NCBI GenBank assembly: GCA_030849805.1
Contig: JASANZ010002082.1
Coordinates: 1 to 43,677 of the forward strand
DNA from: Sergeia podlipaevii
Lineage: Eukaryota > Euglenozoa > Kinetoplastea > Trypanosomatida > Trypanosomatidae
Direction of reading: 5' to 3'
DNA length: 43,677 nt
Part shown: positions 1-10,400 of the stretch, piece after piece
How the letters are laid out: every line of letters begins with the position of its first letter
How positions within the stretch are numbered: position 1 is the first letter of the stretch
The notes under the pieces: model-generated
The model's input: only the letters and a program-made list of their open reading frames with translations
Database searches by the model: none
What the model was told of the DNA's origin: nothing
Made by a program: the position numbers and the translations under genes

Positions 1-2114
1 TGGCTGAACAGCTTGCGCTGCCATTCAGGGTTCAGCACGCCCTCCACCTCGTTCCGCTCGTCTGCCAGACGCACACCATCCGCGTCCACGCTGCCGAGGC
101 TTCCAGCGATGGCGCGGCGGTGGCACAACCGGCGCAGCTCCACAACATTCTCGCGCACTTCCCTCGTGTGATGGGGGTCGCCTCTCCCTCGCAGCATATC
201 GCGCACATAGCGGGAAAGTGGGGGTAGAAGACAGCGGACCATGCTGAGCTCCTTCAATGTACGCACGTCCATTCCACGCACCTCCAGCCCGTCTCTCATG
301 CACTGCACTGAAGAAGCCAGTAACTCGTTCACTTCTTCTTCATGTGGCACCGTGTGAGCGGAGAGCACAGCATAGTCAACAGCACCGTAGCTCTTCGTGC
401 CTCCGGTGATGCGTGCTCGGCGTGTGTCACGCACAGGAGGACCAGCGGCGACAAAGAGCTTCCCACCCGACCCATTCATTGGCATAGAAAGAAGCGATCC
501 ATCAACACACTCCAGGTAAACGCGGCTGCCATTGCTGAGAAGCCCAGACTCCGAGGCAGAGATAGCGATAAAGCGGAAGCACGTGCCAGGTGTGTTACGG
601 TCCCCAGTGAGCGATACTTTAAAGCTAGCGGGTGCTGCCGGAACTGCCCCGGCTTGCGCACGATCCGCCACAACTTCATCGTCCTCGCCTGGAACAGGTG
701 GTGGTTCGTCCCTACAAGATGAAAAAGTCTGTGGCTGATGATCCTCCTGCTGAGTATGTGAGGAAGAGTCAGCTTCGCTTTTACTCATCATTTCCTTCGG
801 TCCTCTTGCATGCATCCCGCTGGATCCCTCAGGTGACGCCCTATCTTCCATCTCAAGATCCCCAGAAGTGCTCCCCTCGCCATTGCGGGTGATGGCGCGG
901 TCAGAGCCACTACTCATTGCAAAACTTCCTGGCGCAGTGGTAGTGCACTCCTCCATTGACGGCGCGCTCGCCTCCAACCCGCCTCCAACCTCCGTAGTAT
1001 CGGCGCTGTGTGAGAGTGAGGCAGCATGTCGCACTCGTGAAGGACCAAAATGAAAGTTGTGTTGTTCGCACTGCACTACCCCAGCTTGCAGATACAACCC
1101 TGTCGCAAAAGATTTAAGCCGGTATAGATACCGTCCGCCTACACACCGCACCGCTCCACCTTTTGAAGGATCAACCGCCTCAATAACAAATAGAGAGAGA
1201 TAGCTGATTTCTTCACCAGAGACAAAGCGCTTCGCAAGGACGTTACTCGTCGCTCCTACACCACCACCATGACATGGATGGCCATCGATGTCGACAAGTC
1301 TGCTCCTATCATGAACACTAAGGCCCCCACCACCAACCCTATATGAAGATCGCCCTCCATCAATTTCAGATTCTGGCGTTTGAAGCAAACACGTGCGGCT
1401 CCCGACATCCGCCAGCACGTACTTGTGCTCCTCCGTGTGCAGCAGCGTCACGCAGTCACCGCAGCGAAGCGTCGCCGCTGGAAAATGCGGGCCCACGTCG
1501 CCGTCGTACACACCCACTTGGAACCCCTGCAGCTCACTCCCGCAGCTCACCTCGTAGAACCGCCCGCCGCCGCTCATCTCCTCGTCGTAGCGGTCGCACA
1601 CGTTCAGGTACCGCTCGCCGTCACTCGACTGTAGCACCACCGGATCGCCGTCCGCCACGGGCTCACCCTCGAAGCGCAGGCGGTACCGCGGCATGATGCG
1701 CCATCGGTCACCAATGTGCGCACGCCCCCGCCGCTTCTCCAGACCCACGCGCAGGTTGCCCTTCAGTCCAGCGGCGTGCTGCTCCTTGTTGTAGCACAGC
1801 GGTTGCTGGTGTGTCTGGTGAAGGAGGCGCACCATCTTCCCGTACTTCACAGTCCCGTCCGCACTGTCGGGGTCGGCGCCGCCAGGGCCCTCCGCAGGGT
1901 CCCCAGCACACACTACAAAAATCGTCTGCTCAAACGCAACGCTACCGACGCCGCCGCTGCTGCCAGCCTCTGCGTCGTACCGCTTCACGCCCACAGGAGC
2001 GGCGGCGGAGGACGTGGACACCACGTACCCGTCCAGTGCCTGCTTGTACAGCGTTACACGACACCCATAACGCAGCGGCGCGGATGACGGCGATTGGGCA
2101 GCCCCTGCTGGCAT
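1..2114 (-). CDS. IP3R: Inositol 1,4,5-trisphosphate receptor, N-terminal part (runs off the window)
   Basis: Intracellular calcium-release channel; in trypanosomatids the IP3 receptor is reported in acidocalcisomes. The frame is open from the ATG at 2114 to base 1 (about 704 codons), so the coupling domains and channel lie outside the window. Residues 13-33 match the start of the IP3R/RyR N-terminal domain (GCRVTLYKQALDGYVVS). Residues 91-172 resemble the first MIR-like repeat (MVRLLHQ, then a stretch ending in GERYLNV). Near residue 222 VTLLHTEEHKYVLAD matches the next beta-trefoil, and further on LKSFATGLYLQAG corresponds to the RFKHLATGHYL segment of animal receptors. A long Ser/Glu/Pro-rich insert follows. 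The animal RTTGR ligand loop is not conserved. The first ATG after a predicted splice acceptor sets the start, and the leader has no earlier ATG. Family call is firm; ligand binding is inferred. Confidence 0.85.
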   Translation of the reverse strand, partial: MPAGAAQSPSSAPLRYGCRVTLYKQALDGYVVSTSSAAAPVGVKRYDAEAGSSGGVGSVAFEQTIFVVCAGDPAEGPGGADPDSADGTVKYGKMVRLLHQTHQQPLCYNKEQHAAGLKGNLRVGLEKRRGRAHIGDRWRIMPRYRLRFEGEPVADGDPVVLQSSDGERYLNVCDRYDEEMSGGGRFYEVSCGSELQGFQVGVYDGDVGPHFPAATLRCGDCVTLLHTEEHKYVLADVGSRTCLLQTPESEIDGGRSSYRVGGGGLSVHDRSRLVDIDGHPCHGGGVGATSNVLAKRFVSGEEISYLSLFVIEAVDPSKGGAVRCVGGRYLYRLKSFATGLYLQAGVVQCEQHNFHFGPSRVRHAASLSHSADTTEVGGGLEASAPSMEECTTTAPGSFAMSSGSDRAITRNGEGSTSGDLEMEDRASPEGSSGMHARGPKEMMSKSEADSSSHTQQEDHQPQTFSSCRDEPPPVPGEDDEVVADRAQAGAVPAAPASFKVSLTGDRNTPGTCFRFIAISASESGLLSNGSRVYLECVDGSLLSMPMNGSGGKLFVAAGPPVRDTRRARITGGTKSYGAVDYAVLSAHTVPHEEEVNELLASSVQCMRDGLEVRGMDVRTLKELSMVRCLLPPLSRYVRDMLRGRGDPHHTREVRENVVELRRLCHRRAIAGSLGSVDADGVRLADERNEVEGVLNPEWQRKLFS

Positions 2115-3066
2115 GTCTCTTTTTTTTTTTCTTCTTTTTCTTTTGAAGAAAATGGGATGTATATATGTATATAGAGAGATAGATATATCAACAGATTTTT
2201 CAAACTGTCACAAGTGAAATTTTTCTTGTTCTTCTGTAGCTCCAAGCGCGGGAGTTAAAATAAATCAATAAATAGAAATCACAAGATTGTATCCACTGAA
2301 GTTTAATGGATGCGTATATGTGCAATGGAAAGAAAAAAAAAAATCTTTTCAGTAATATAAAAAAATAAGTAAAAATTAAACAATAACAATAGCAATACTA
2401 ATATATGCACACACACACACACACACCGTGTGGTCGTATATACAGGACAGAATTGTTTGCTTTATGGTAATGTGCACCCTGTTACCTTTGAGTATGCGCT
2501 CACTGGGAGACGCGTGCTGAAATAGCAAAAAGATAAAGTATAAAAGAAAGAAAAAAAAACTATAATATATAATATGTATATATCTAATGCGAATACGAAG
2601 ATTGTTGTTGTGACTTAGATACGAGGACGTCACTCTTCCTACAGAGTTGATATGACCTCTTGTCCAAAAAAAAAAAATCACTGTATGTATTTATGTATGT
2701 ATGAAAAATACAACCCCCCCCCCCAACAAAAAAAAAAAATTAAAAGAAGGTGTGTGAGAATTAGAAGGGAAAGAAGGTTTTAAAAAATGAACAAGTAGTG
2801 AAATGCAAAAGGATGTTGCTCTGTTTGATCGATGAAACGATTGAGGACGGGTTCACACTTTGCGCGTGTGAGACAAGACAATGTTACACCATTGTGTTAT
2901 TTCATTAACGGTAACGTTGCTTGCTTGCTTTCTTTCCTTCTCAATTTCAGCATTTACTTTCTTAGCACAGTATTAAAAGAAAAAGTTGTACGTTTAACTG
3001 TTTATATATAAAGCTCAATTGCTGCTCATGGACTTACGTGATTCAGCAGCTACTCCCTCACCTGGC
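2115..3066. other. Intergenic spacer between TRM5 and IP3 receptor genes
   Basis: AT-rich spacer carrying the TRM5 3' UTR and the IP3R leader. It holds a (CA)n run at about 2408-2426, a C9 run near 2714 and several A-runs. No coding-like frame, tRNA or other RNA gene was recognised. Confidence 0.7.
2296..2343 (-). promoter_or_regulatory. Predicted spliced-leader acceptor for the IP3 receptor gene
   Basis: On the transcribed strand a T-rich tract (2343-2327) is followed by the first AG at 2297-2296. This would leave a leader of about 181 nt with no upstream ATG before the start at 2114. Confidence 0.55.
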
Positions 3067-4764
3067 TCATTCAATCCGAGGAGCTTTTCTCGCATTTTCC
3101 AGAGAGGTCTCCTCCTGCGCAGCCCAAAAGGCCTCAGGCAATGTAAAGGACACGCACACCATGCGCTTCGTGGGAGCGACATCACGCACCATGAAAACCT
3201 CCTCCTGGTTCTCCTTGGGTAATGCAAAGCCGATGTAGCGCTCAACCTGCGCCACGGCATCGGCCAACACGTCCTCCGCCGCCGAGAAGCAGTACACGTG
3301 TATAATGAAATTCAGATCAATTGCAGCTGCAGAAGCAGCAGCAGCAGCAGCCTCCTCCTGTTCATCGACATAATTACCGCGTGGTGGTGGTGGTGGCCGC
3401 ACACGCCACGGGCTCGTGAGTGAGCTGGGGGCAAACACATCAAGAAACTCCACCGCGATAGCCGGTAAGTTCATAGTGACGTGGCGCCGTCCTGTGCAGG
3501 AGCTACCAGGGTCGCGAGGGTAGATACCCATGACGCTTTCATACAGCACGCGGTTCATAAAGTCACGCCCATCCAAGTTGAACACAAACATGTGCGACGA
3601 CACATCAATGTGGTTGAGCTCGGCATTCACGCGCATGTACTCTGCGGCGACAGGATTGAGATCATTGGCAAACACTGAGACGCCTTTCTTAGCCGCTGGA
3701 ATGGCAAACGGCCCCACACCAGCCATCACATCGAAAAGAAAATCGCCAGGCTTCAGCTGATCCACGAGACGCGTGTGCTCAAAGCTCAAGCGCGAGTTCC
3801 AATAGACACGATTGTATGGTACTTTGAACACACAGCCGTGCTGCTTCACGGTTGCCGTTAGCAACGCGTTGAGTTTCACCTCGGCGCGACTTTCGTCCGT
3901 GTCTGTGCTATCAGACAAGCAAGTCTCGAGCGTCTCAGAGGCCTGAGCGATCACCTCCATCTTAAACTCCCTAAACACACTCGAGATTGAATCGACTTTG
4001 TTCACAACCACCGTTACGGTTGGGTTGCAGTCGAGAATGACTTGACCAATGATGCCCTGATACGGAATATGGGCTGCCGAAAGGTTTACGTGCGCAATGT
4101 GACCCACCTGCTCAAAGCCGCTCAGCGCCACAAGGTGTCGATCTCCAAAGCTGGTGTGTGTCGTCGTCGTCACGGGTAGGACCATGTGTAGAAGCTCCGA
4201 CATCGTGTAATTCTTATATGTAAGCCCCACCTGATGCAGTGCAATGGCCACTTCCACCTGGACGGATGTCTTGGTCCGATCATTTTGAAGAGCCACCGCT
4301 GCTGCATCTGCTTTATCATTATCGCTACTGCTCCCACCAATTTTAGCGAGTCGCTCGGCGAGCTGTGGAGGAAGCTTCAGCACCGCGGCTGCTTGAGCAG
4401 CAAGGCACCACTTCGATGTAGCACCTACATCCCCATCTAGCAGCTCGGCAGCCGCCTCAGGCGCTAAGAAGCTTGAGTCTAACAACAGTTTCTTGTAGGA
4501 AGCTACCACGTTGGGCTTCTCACTAGCAACTCCGCCGTCCTGTTCTCCATGTCGTCCTCCTTGATTCGCATCAAGCACGTTACGCACACCGCGCTGCGTG
4601 TAGAGAGTGCCTCGTAGCACCCGCAGTACCTCCCCGACACACTCAGATGGGCGTACTAAAAGTGCAGCTACATTGACAGTAGACCGCACTTGCTCACGGT
4701 ACGCGCAGGTGCTGCTGGAGAGCATGGTACCTTGTGCGCTCGTGCATTCGGTGCTAGTTGCCAT
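3067..4764 (-). CDS. TRM5: tRNA (guanine-37-N1)-methyltransferase TRM5
   Basis: Methylates G37 next to the anticodon of several tRNAs, using S-adenosylmethionine, to prevent frameshifting. The 565-residue protein has the Trm5 order: a divergent N-terminal region, a middle domain ending in YWNSRLSFEHTRLVDQL (321-337), then a class I methyltransferase fold. The SAM loop is DVMAGVGPFAIPA (345-357), the acidic motif after strand 2 is ANDLNP (366-371), and the catalytic NPPY-type motif appears as MNLPA (431-435), as in other Trm5 proteins. Inserts rich in Ala, Glu and Ser lie in the N-terminal half and near residue 460-485. T. brucei TRM5 is reported in both nucleus and mitochondrion. The start is uncertain: the polypyrimidine tract abuts the ATG, and the first AG after it is inside codon 4, so initiation at Met14 (base 4725) is possible. 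Stop is TGA. Confidence 0.9.
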   Translation of the reverse strand: MATSTECTSAQGTMLSSSTCAYREQVRSTVNVAALLVRPSECVGEVLRVLRGTLYTQRGVRNVLDANQGGRHGEQDGGVASEKPNVVASYKKLLLDSSFLAPEAAAELLDGDVGATSKWCLAAQAAAVLKLPPQLAERLAKIGGSSSDNDKADAAAVALQNDRTKTSVQVEVAIALHQVGLTYKNYTMSELLHMVLPVTTTTHTSFGDRHLVALSGFEQVGHIAHVNLSAAHIPYQGIIGQVILDCNPTVTVVVNKVDSISSVFREFKMEVIAQASETLETCLSDSTDTDESRAEVKLNALLTATVKQHGCVFKVPYNRVYWNSRLSFEHTRLVDQLKPGDFLFDVMAGVGPFAIPAAKKGVSVFANDLNPVAAEYMRVNAELNHIDVSSHMFVFNLDGRDFMNRVLYESVMGIYPRDPGSSCTGRRHVTMNLPAIAVEFLDVFAPSSLTSPWRVRPPPPPRGNYVDEQEEAAAAAASAAAIDLNFIIHVYCFSAAEDVLADAVAQVERYIGFALPKENQEEVFMVRDVAPTKRMVCVSFTLPEAFWAAQEETSLENARKAPRIE

Positions 4765-4817
4765 GAGTATATAATATAATGAAAAAAAACACGGAAAAAT
4801 GAACCAGGAAGAAGAGC
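4754..4817 (-). promoter_or_regulatory. Polypyrimidine tract overlapping the TRM5 start, with the first AG inside the ORF
   Basis: The transcribed strand has a C/T-rich tract (about 4817-4776) running nearly to the ATG at 4764. The first AG after it is at 4755-4754, within codon 4. Splicing there would remove Met1 and shift initiation to Met14 at 4725. AGs before the tract would preserve Met1. Confidence 0.4.
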
Positions 4818-7488
4818 AGTACTAATGCTTGTCTACTAGTTTATGTGTATCTCGTTGTCGTCCTCTTTTCTATATTATTTTTATTGTATTTTTGAAAAAA
4901 TATATATATATTAAAATCAGCTTTTACTGTTATGTGTGTGTGTGTGTGTGTGTGCGTGTGGTGCGGACATGTAGAAAATTTTGAAAGTAAACAAAAAAAA
5001 AATGATAAAGCAAACAAAAAAAAAGTGTGCATAGTGGTGTGTAGTATATATGTAGAGAGAGATAGAGAGATAGATAGAGAAGAAGAAGAAGAAGGGGGCT
5101 TCTTCAATTATTCACGCATAGTGTCAGAAACAAACGCATAACAGCTCTCTCACACACACACACGCCTCCGCCCCCTCCCTCTTCTTTCCCATCCACTATA
5201 CTTCTCTATGTCATAGATTGCGATGTAAAGGAGCGCATACACACACACAATATATATATATATATATACCTCCGCGAAGATAACAAGAAGTGTGTTCTCT
5301 CGTATTAATTTTGTCTGTATATCCAATGTGCATTTGCTTTTTTTTTTTGCTGCTCTTGGTATTTTTTCCTCCTCCCTCTCTCTCTTCATCCACTGTCCGT
5401 CCTGTGTGTGTGTGTGTGTGTGTGCGAGCTACTGTTATCTACAAGAAAGAAAAAAAAGGGAACCCCAATGTATTACCATACAAAATAATAGCGAGTAAGC
5501 TTTCTTTAAAAAAAAAAATGGTGCAGTGTTGCTTTGCTGATGATTGCTCATTCTGCACAAGTACCTATTTTTCGTCGATTTATGAATAAATATAAGAAAA
5601 TAGAAATGTTCTTAAACAGCCGATTGCTGTTGTATCTATTTTCTTCTTCTCCTAAATTTTTCCCTGTAGCGCAACCTAGCAGTCGGTATGCTTTAAAAAA
5701 AAAAAATATTGATCAAAGCAGGCATAGAAAGCTAAAGTGCCATACTTCATGCAACATATAAATGTATGTAAGTACTTGCAGCAAAGGCAAAAAAAAAAAA
5801 ATTAGTAGTTGTTCTCTTCTCTATTTGACACGCACACACACACACACAAAACAATAATCACAACAAGGAGACCAAAACTTTAAAAAATTAGCGCGTCTCC
5901 CTTCTAAAAAGCGATGGTGCGCCAACAAAAAACAAAAACATGCATACAATCAAAATGCCAAGAAAGCAAAAGAAAAAAAAATGTACTTGTGTTAAATAGC
6001 AGATACCCAAGTCTGCAGTGGCAAGAAGCCCGCTTCTTCACTATTAAAAACAAAAAAGGACTTAAATAAATATATATATATATCTCCAAGTTTCGCATTG
6101 ACAATAATAATTTTAAAAAAATGCACGCAATGCCATCTTTATGTGTGTGTGTGTGTGTGAATTTATATGTACGAGTCATGAAGAAAAGCGCCAATTGAGA
6201 AAGGCAAAAAAAAAGCTATCTCTTTATCTTCAACTATCAAACTGGAAAACGCATTCTGAGCGTACAAGCATATGGTTTTTGCATAATATGCTTTATTTTT
6301 ATTGGCGAGAAAGGAGAAAGCGAAAGTAACAGAGAAACACCTTCTTACTCATAATTTTCGAAAGTTAACAATATCCAGTATCACCATTAAGAAAAAAAAA
6401 ATGCTGGCATCTCATTAAAGAGAAAAAAAAAAATCGTGGAGAGCTCAGCACAACAAAATCACTTGAAACGGACGATGAATATATATCAGAGCAACGACAG
6501 AAGAAAAAAAAAAAGAAACAACTGGTACTCTACTCACGCCATCTTATCCATAAAACAAACAGCAATAGCAAAAGTAATAATAATAGTAATAGTAGTAAAA
6601 AAAAAAAATAGCAACTGATCAACACGCATACAAAAAAGGCGCATATAAAATAAAGAGAGTTCATACTTCAGATAACAGAGTATAAAAATAATAATAATAT
6701 ACAATAATAATAATAATGATATATATATTGGTTTCTAGCCAGAGGGAAAACAAGAGGGAAAAAATGATACAGAACGCTAATTTTTTGCTTTCACAAAAAA
6801 AAAAGCAGGAAGAATGTCATTTTTAATGCAAAAACAAATAAATATTCAATGAAAACACTGTATGTGCGTGCACATTTTCCGTGAATGTTTTTCTTCAAGC
6901 ATCACTGACACCCTCCACGCCACAATACAGCTCGCCTCGGACTATCAATAGATACCTCCTTGCCGCGCTTTACAGCAATGTCTGCCTAGTGCGCAAAAGA
7001 GAACCAACAACAACAGCATTCGATATATAATTTCGATAAAGCGTTGCCGCTCTCACATGGGCACATGTCAAAAAAAAAAAAAGAGGAGGAGAGAAAGCTT
7101 CATGACAATAACAAAAATAAGGACCAAAAAGATAACAATGAAGAAAGTAAATAGATTTTATAAAGAGGAAGAAAGAAGAAAAAAAAAGAAGGAGTAGTAG
7201 CAGCAATCATGACGATGATAACATACAAGCCAACAAAGGTTAAAAAGGGCACAAAGAGAAGCACTACACAGTGATCATAATAATAATAATAATAATATAT
7301 ATATATATAATATCGCAAACAAAAGTAAATAAGACTGCTAAAACACAACAATACATCACTTCCAACATATGTACTCTTTCCTCTGTCCCCTACACTTCCA
7401 ACCGTAATTTTTTTAAAAAAAAATGCCTTTCTCTCCCTCTCTCCTCATTTCAGCGTCACGCATACGCATGGCACTCACACTGTCCTCA
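4765..7488. other. Long intergenic spacer (2.7 kb) between NBS1 and TRM5
   Basis: Longest non-coding stretch in the window; it should contain the NBS1 3' UTR and the TRM5 leader. It is dominated by A9-A13 runs on the plus strand (T-runs in the transcript), (TG)n at 4933-4954, 5405-5426 and 6141-6160, and (AAT)n/(AT)n at 7277-7309. Every open frame is a translation of homopolymers. One less AT-rich island sits at about 6895-7065. No tRNA or recognisable snoRNA was found. Confidence 0.65.
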
Positions 7489-10400
7489 TCACAAAATGCT
7501 GTTTCGCCGAAAGTTTGAAGCTCCATTGGCGCCAACAACAGAATTGTATCGTTGACGGAGTCTCACCTTCTCCCCTCGGCTGCTGAGTGCCTCGCGGGTT
7601 CGTGCGAGACACTGTGGTGGCGCAGCATGAACATACTCATAGGTGCCCTTGATCTTCCGTAGAATGTACGTAGATTTTTGTCTGAGTTGGTGGCAGCTGC
7701 GACGTGTGCCCTCTGAGCTGTACGGCTCGGCAATCTCGTGCTCCGCATTGTTGACGTACTGCAAGAACTGGCCAAGACGATGGATGCCGTCCTCCAGGAA
7801 CTGCGTGTCTGTAGAGCTCATGAAGGACTGTCGCTGAATATGACGCGTGAGCTTCTCTGTCTCATCCATGTACCCATCCAGGAAGCTGTTCATGAATTCC
7901 TCGCAGCGCCGTCCCAGCTTCGCATCGCCCATCTGGCCTTCATTGCGGGCGATACTACCAGGCGGCATCACGCTGTTTGAGCGCAGGCCAGGAATCTGAC
8001 CTGGTGCCGTCTGCTCCATGCTGATGCTGCTGTTGAGTAGAGAGTTGGATCCGATGCGACGACGGCGTGCGCTGTGGCTCTCATCCTCTATAGCGTCGGT
8101 AGATAGCCGGGCACGCGGCACACTCTGGCTAGTGGATGGGATGCCACCCGCTACCGCTCTTGCGCGGCGCACACTCGAGGTATTACCAGTGCGAGGTGTC
8201 GCAGACGTTGAAGTGGCGATTGCACGTCTTGACGCACTGCCCCTTGCTCCACCGGAGCCGCCGCTAGCATGCGTAGCCCCTACGGATTCATAGCTCTCCA
8301 CACGGGTGTAGCCCGCTGTGGTAACCCCGGGAGTAGAAGACCCGTAGAGCGCGGAAATGCTGCTTCCCGCCATTCCCCGCTTTTGCTGTTCACCTCGCGT
8401 CGTGGTGCTGATTGGCTGCCGTGTGAAGACGCTGTGTTTACTCTTCTCACGTCCTTCCTGAGATTTTTCTGGCTGCTGCTGTTGTGGCGGCGGCGGAGCG
8501 GTTCGCGAAATGTCCCCGGACGTCATCGGCATGCTGTTGCTGGTGCTGCTAACGCGTGCCATGCTAACTGCTTCCTGTCTTTCTGAACTGTTGTCTCGCG
8601 GCATCGACACCCGCGTAGATGCGTACGAACTGTCCTGCGCGTTAGAGGATATCTTCACCGCGTCAACCCGTTGCCGGGGCTGGGAAGGATCATGCACCAC
8701 AATGGGCGTCAGGAGTGAGGCTGCATGAGCGATGGGACAATACTGGCTGCCACTGACGCTGCTGGTGCTGCTGCTGGGCCCCTGTCTTCCGGGTGAGGGA
8801 GGTCGCACACAACCTCCTCCTTCAGGTTGGCTCGCAGCTTTCGATGCCGGTGATTCAGCGCTGGGCTTCCCACTGCCCAGAGAAGCACTTGGAACGGGAG
8901 TAGCGACTAGTGCAGAGGTGGAGGTGCCAGAAGAAGAGCTGGGAACGCTCTGGATGCGACGGTACGTCGTGGATGCCAGTCTCTGCTGTTCAGAGTGACT
9001 GTTACTAGTGCTCGTAATGCTGGCAGCATGGCTGTTGTTGTTGCTGATGTCTGCGTGAAGGGGTTCTGCAGGCGTCTGTGTCTGAGAACTCTTTGGGGGT
9101 AACCTGCTGCTAGTTGCATGGCGCTGCTGTTGTTGTTGTTGTTGTTGAAGGGGAATAGAAGTCTCTTCGTGTGCTGCACAAGTCGTCGTAGCTGTCGATG
9201 GCAGGAAGGAGGACTGGCCATCGTCACTGTCTCTTCTTCTCTGAGTCCCTAGAAGAGGTGGCGTGAGTGATGGCACTTGCTTCTTTGCGCGCACTTTACC
9301 TGACTGCGAGAGCTGCAGTGCAGCAACGCGTGCGGCGCTCGTGTCCACACTGTGAGCTCTAGGCTGGGAGGAGGTCCCGCTGGGAGCAACACCGAGTGAA
9401 GGTCGACGGCGCCGAGGGACGCTGCGGCACGTGAGGCCTTCGCGAGCGTAAAGGTCGCTATCAGCGTCAGCGAGAGACGCTCTACGATGTGAAGCGACAT
9501 AAGAAGCATCAGCTCTCCCTTGTAATGTGCGCTTCTCAACAACACCTGCAGCCCCGCCTCTCGTACGCACAGGCAGTTGGGCATTAGGAGCGGGTTCTCT
9601 CATCGCTGTGGTGGTGGTGGTGGTGGTGGAAACCGGCAACGCCGTCGCAACATCGTCTGTCTTCTTCACCTCTTCATCGACCTTGCTGGTGCTACTGCCT
9701 GCGCTACCGCTGCTGCTGCTGCTGCTGCTAGAAGGAGAGAAGGGGTGGTGGGAGGAAATTGGTTGACAGCGCTGTGGTCCATGGGGAGCTAGTTTGTTCA
9801 GTTTCTGTCGTGGAAGTGGCTGCTGCTGCTGCTGCGGGGTTTCTGTCTTCACGTCCGTCTCCGCCTCCTTGCTGGGGCGACCTGAGGGAAGCTGCGCGCT
9901 AGCCGAAGCGCTACTTGTCTCACGTGGCTGTGACACTGACCCACCAGGCGCTGAGCTGGCGGTAGAGCGACCAATGCTGGCGGCATCACCATCTCCGACA
10001 GTACTGCTACCACCTATATGATTACTATTGTTATTGGTGTTGTTACTGCTCCCTTGTACTTCATGAAGCGCTGAAGTGCTATTACTCGATACCGGCAGAC
10101 CGCCATTGACCTGAGGGGACTTACTCGCAGAAGCGGATCGCGGGCCAGACACACTCCGACGCTCCCTACCGACAGCCGTTTTTGTCTCTGACGGCACGCT
10201 CACAGGGAGCTCTTGGTCTGCCTTGTGAACTTCATTGAATGCGGTAGCAGTTGATACAGGAGCAAACACGTTGTTGCTGCTGTTGTTGCCCCTTCTTTTG
10301 TTGGTCACACTATCATCTTCACCATTAGCAGCCGCAGCAGCAGAAGCGCCACGAGTATCGCCTGCGGAGCTGCGAGGAGCAGCAGAGGAATTAGATGACG

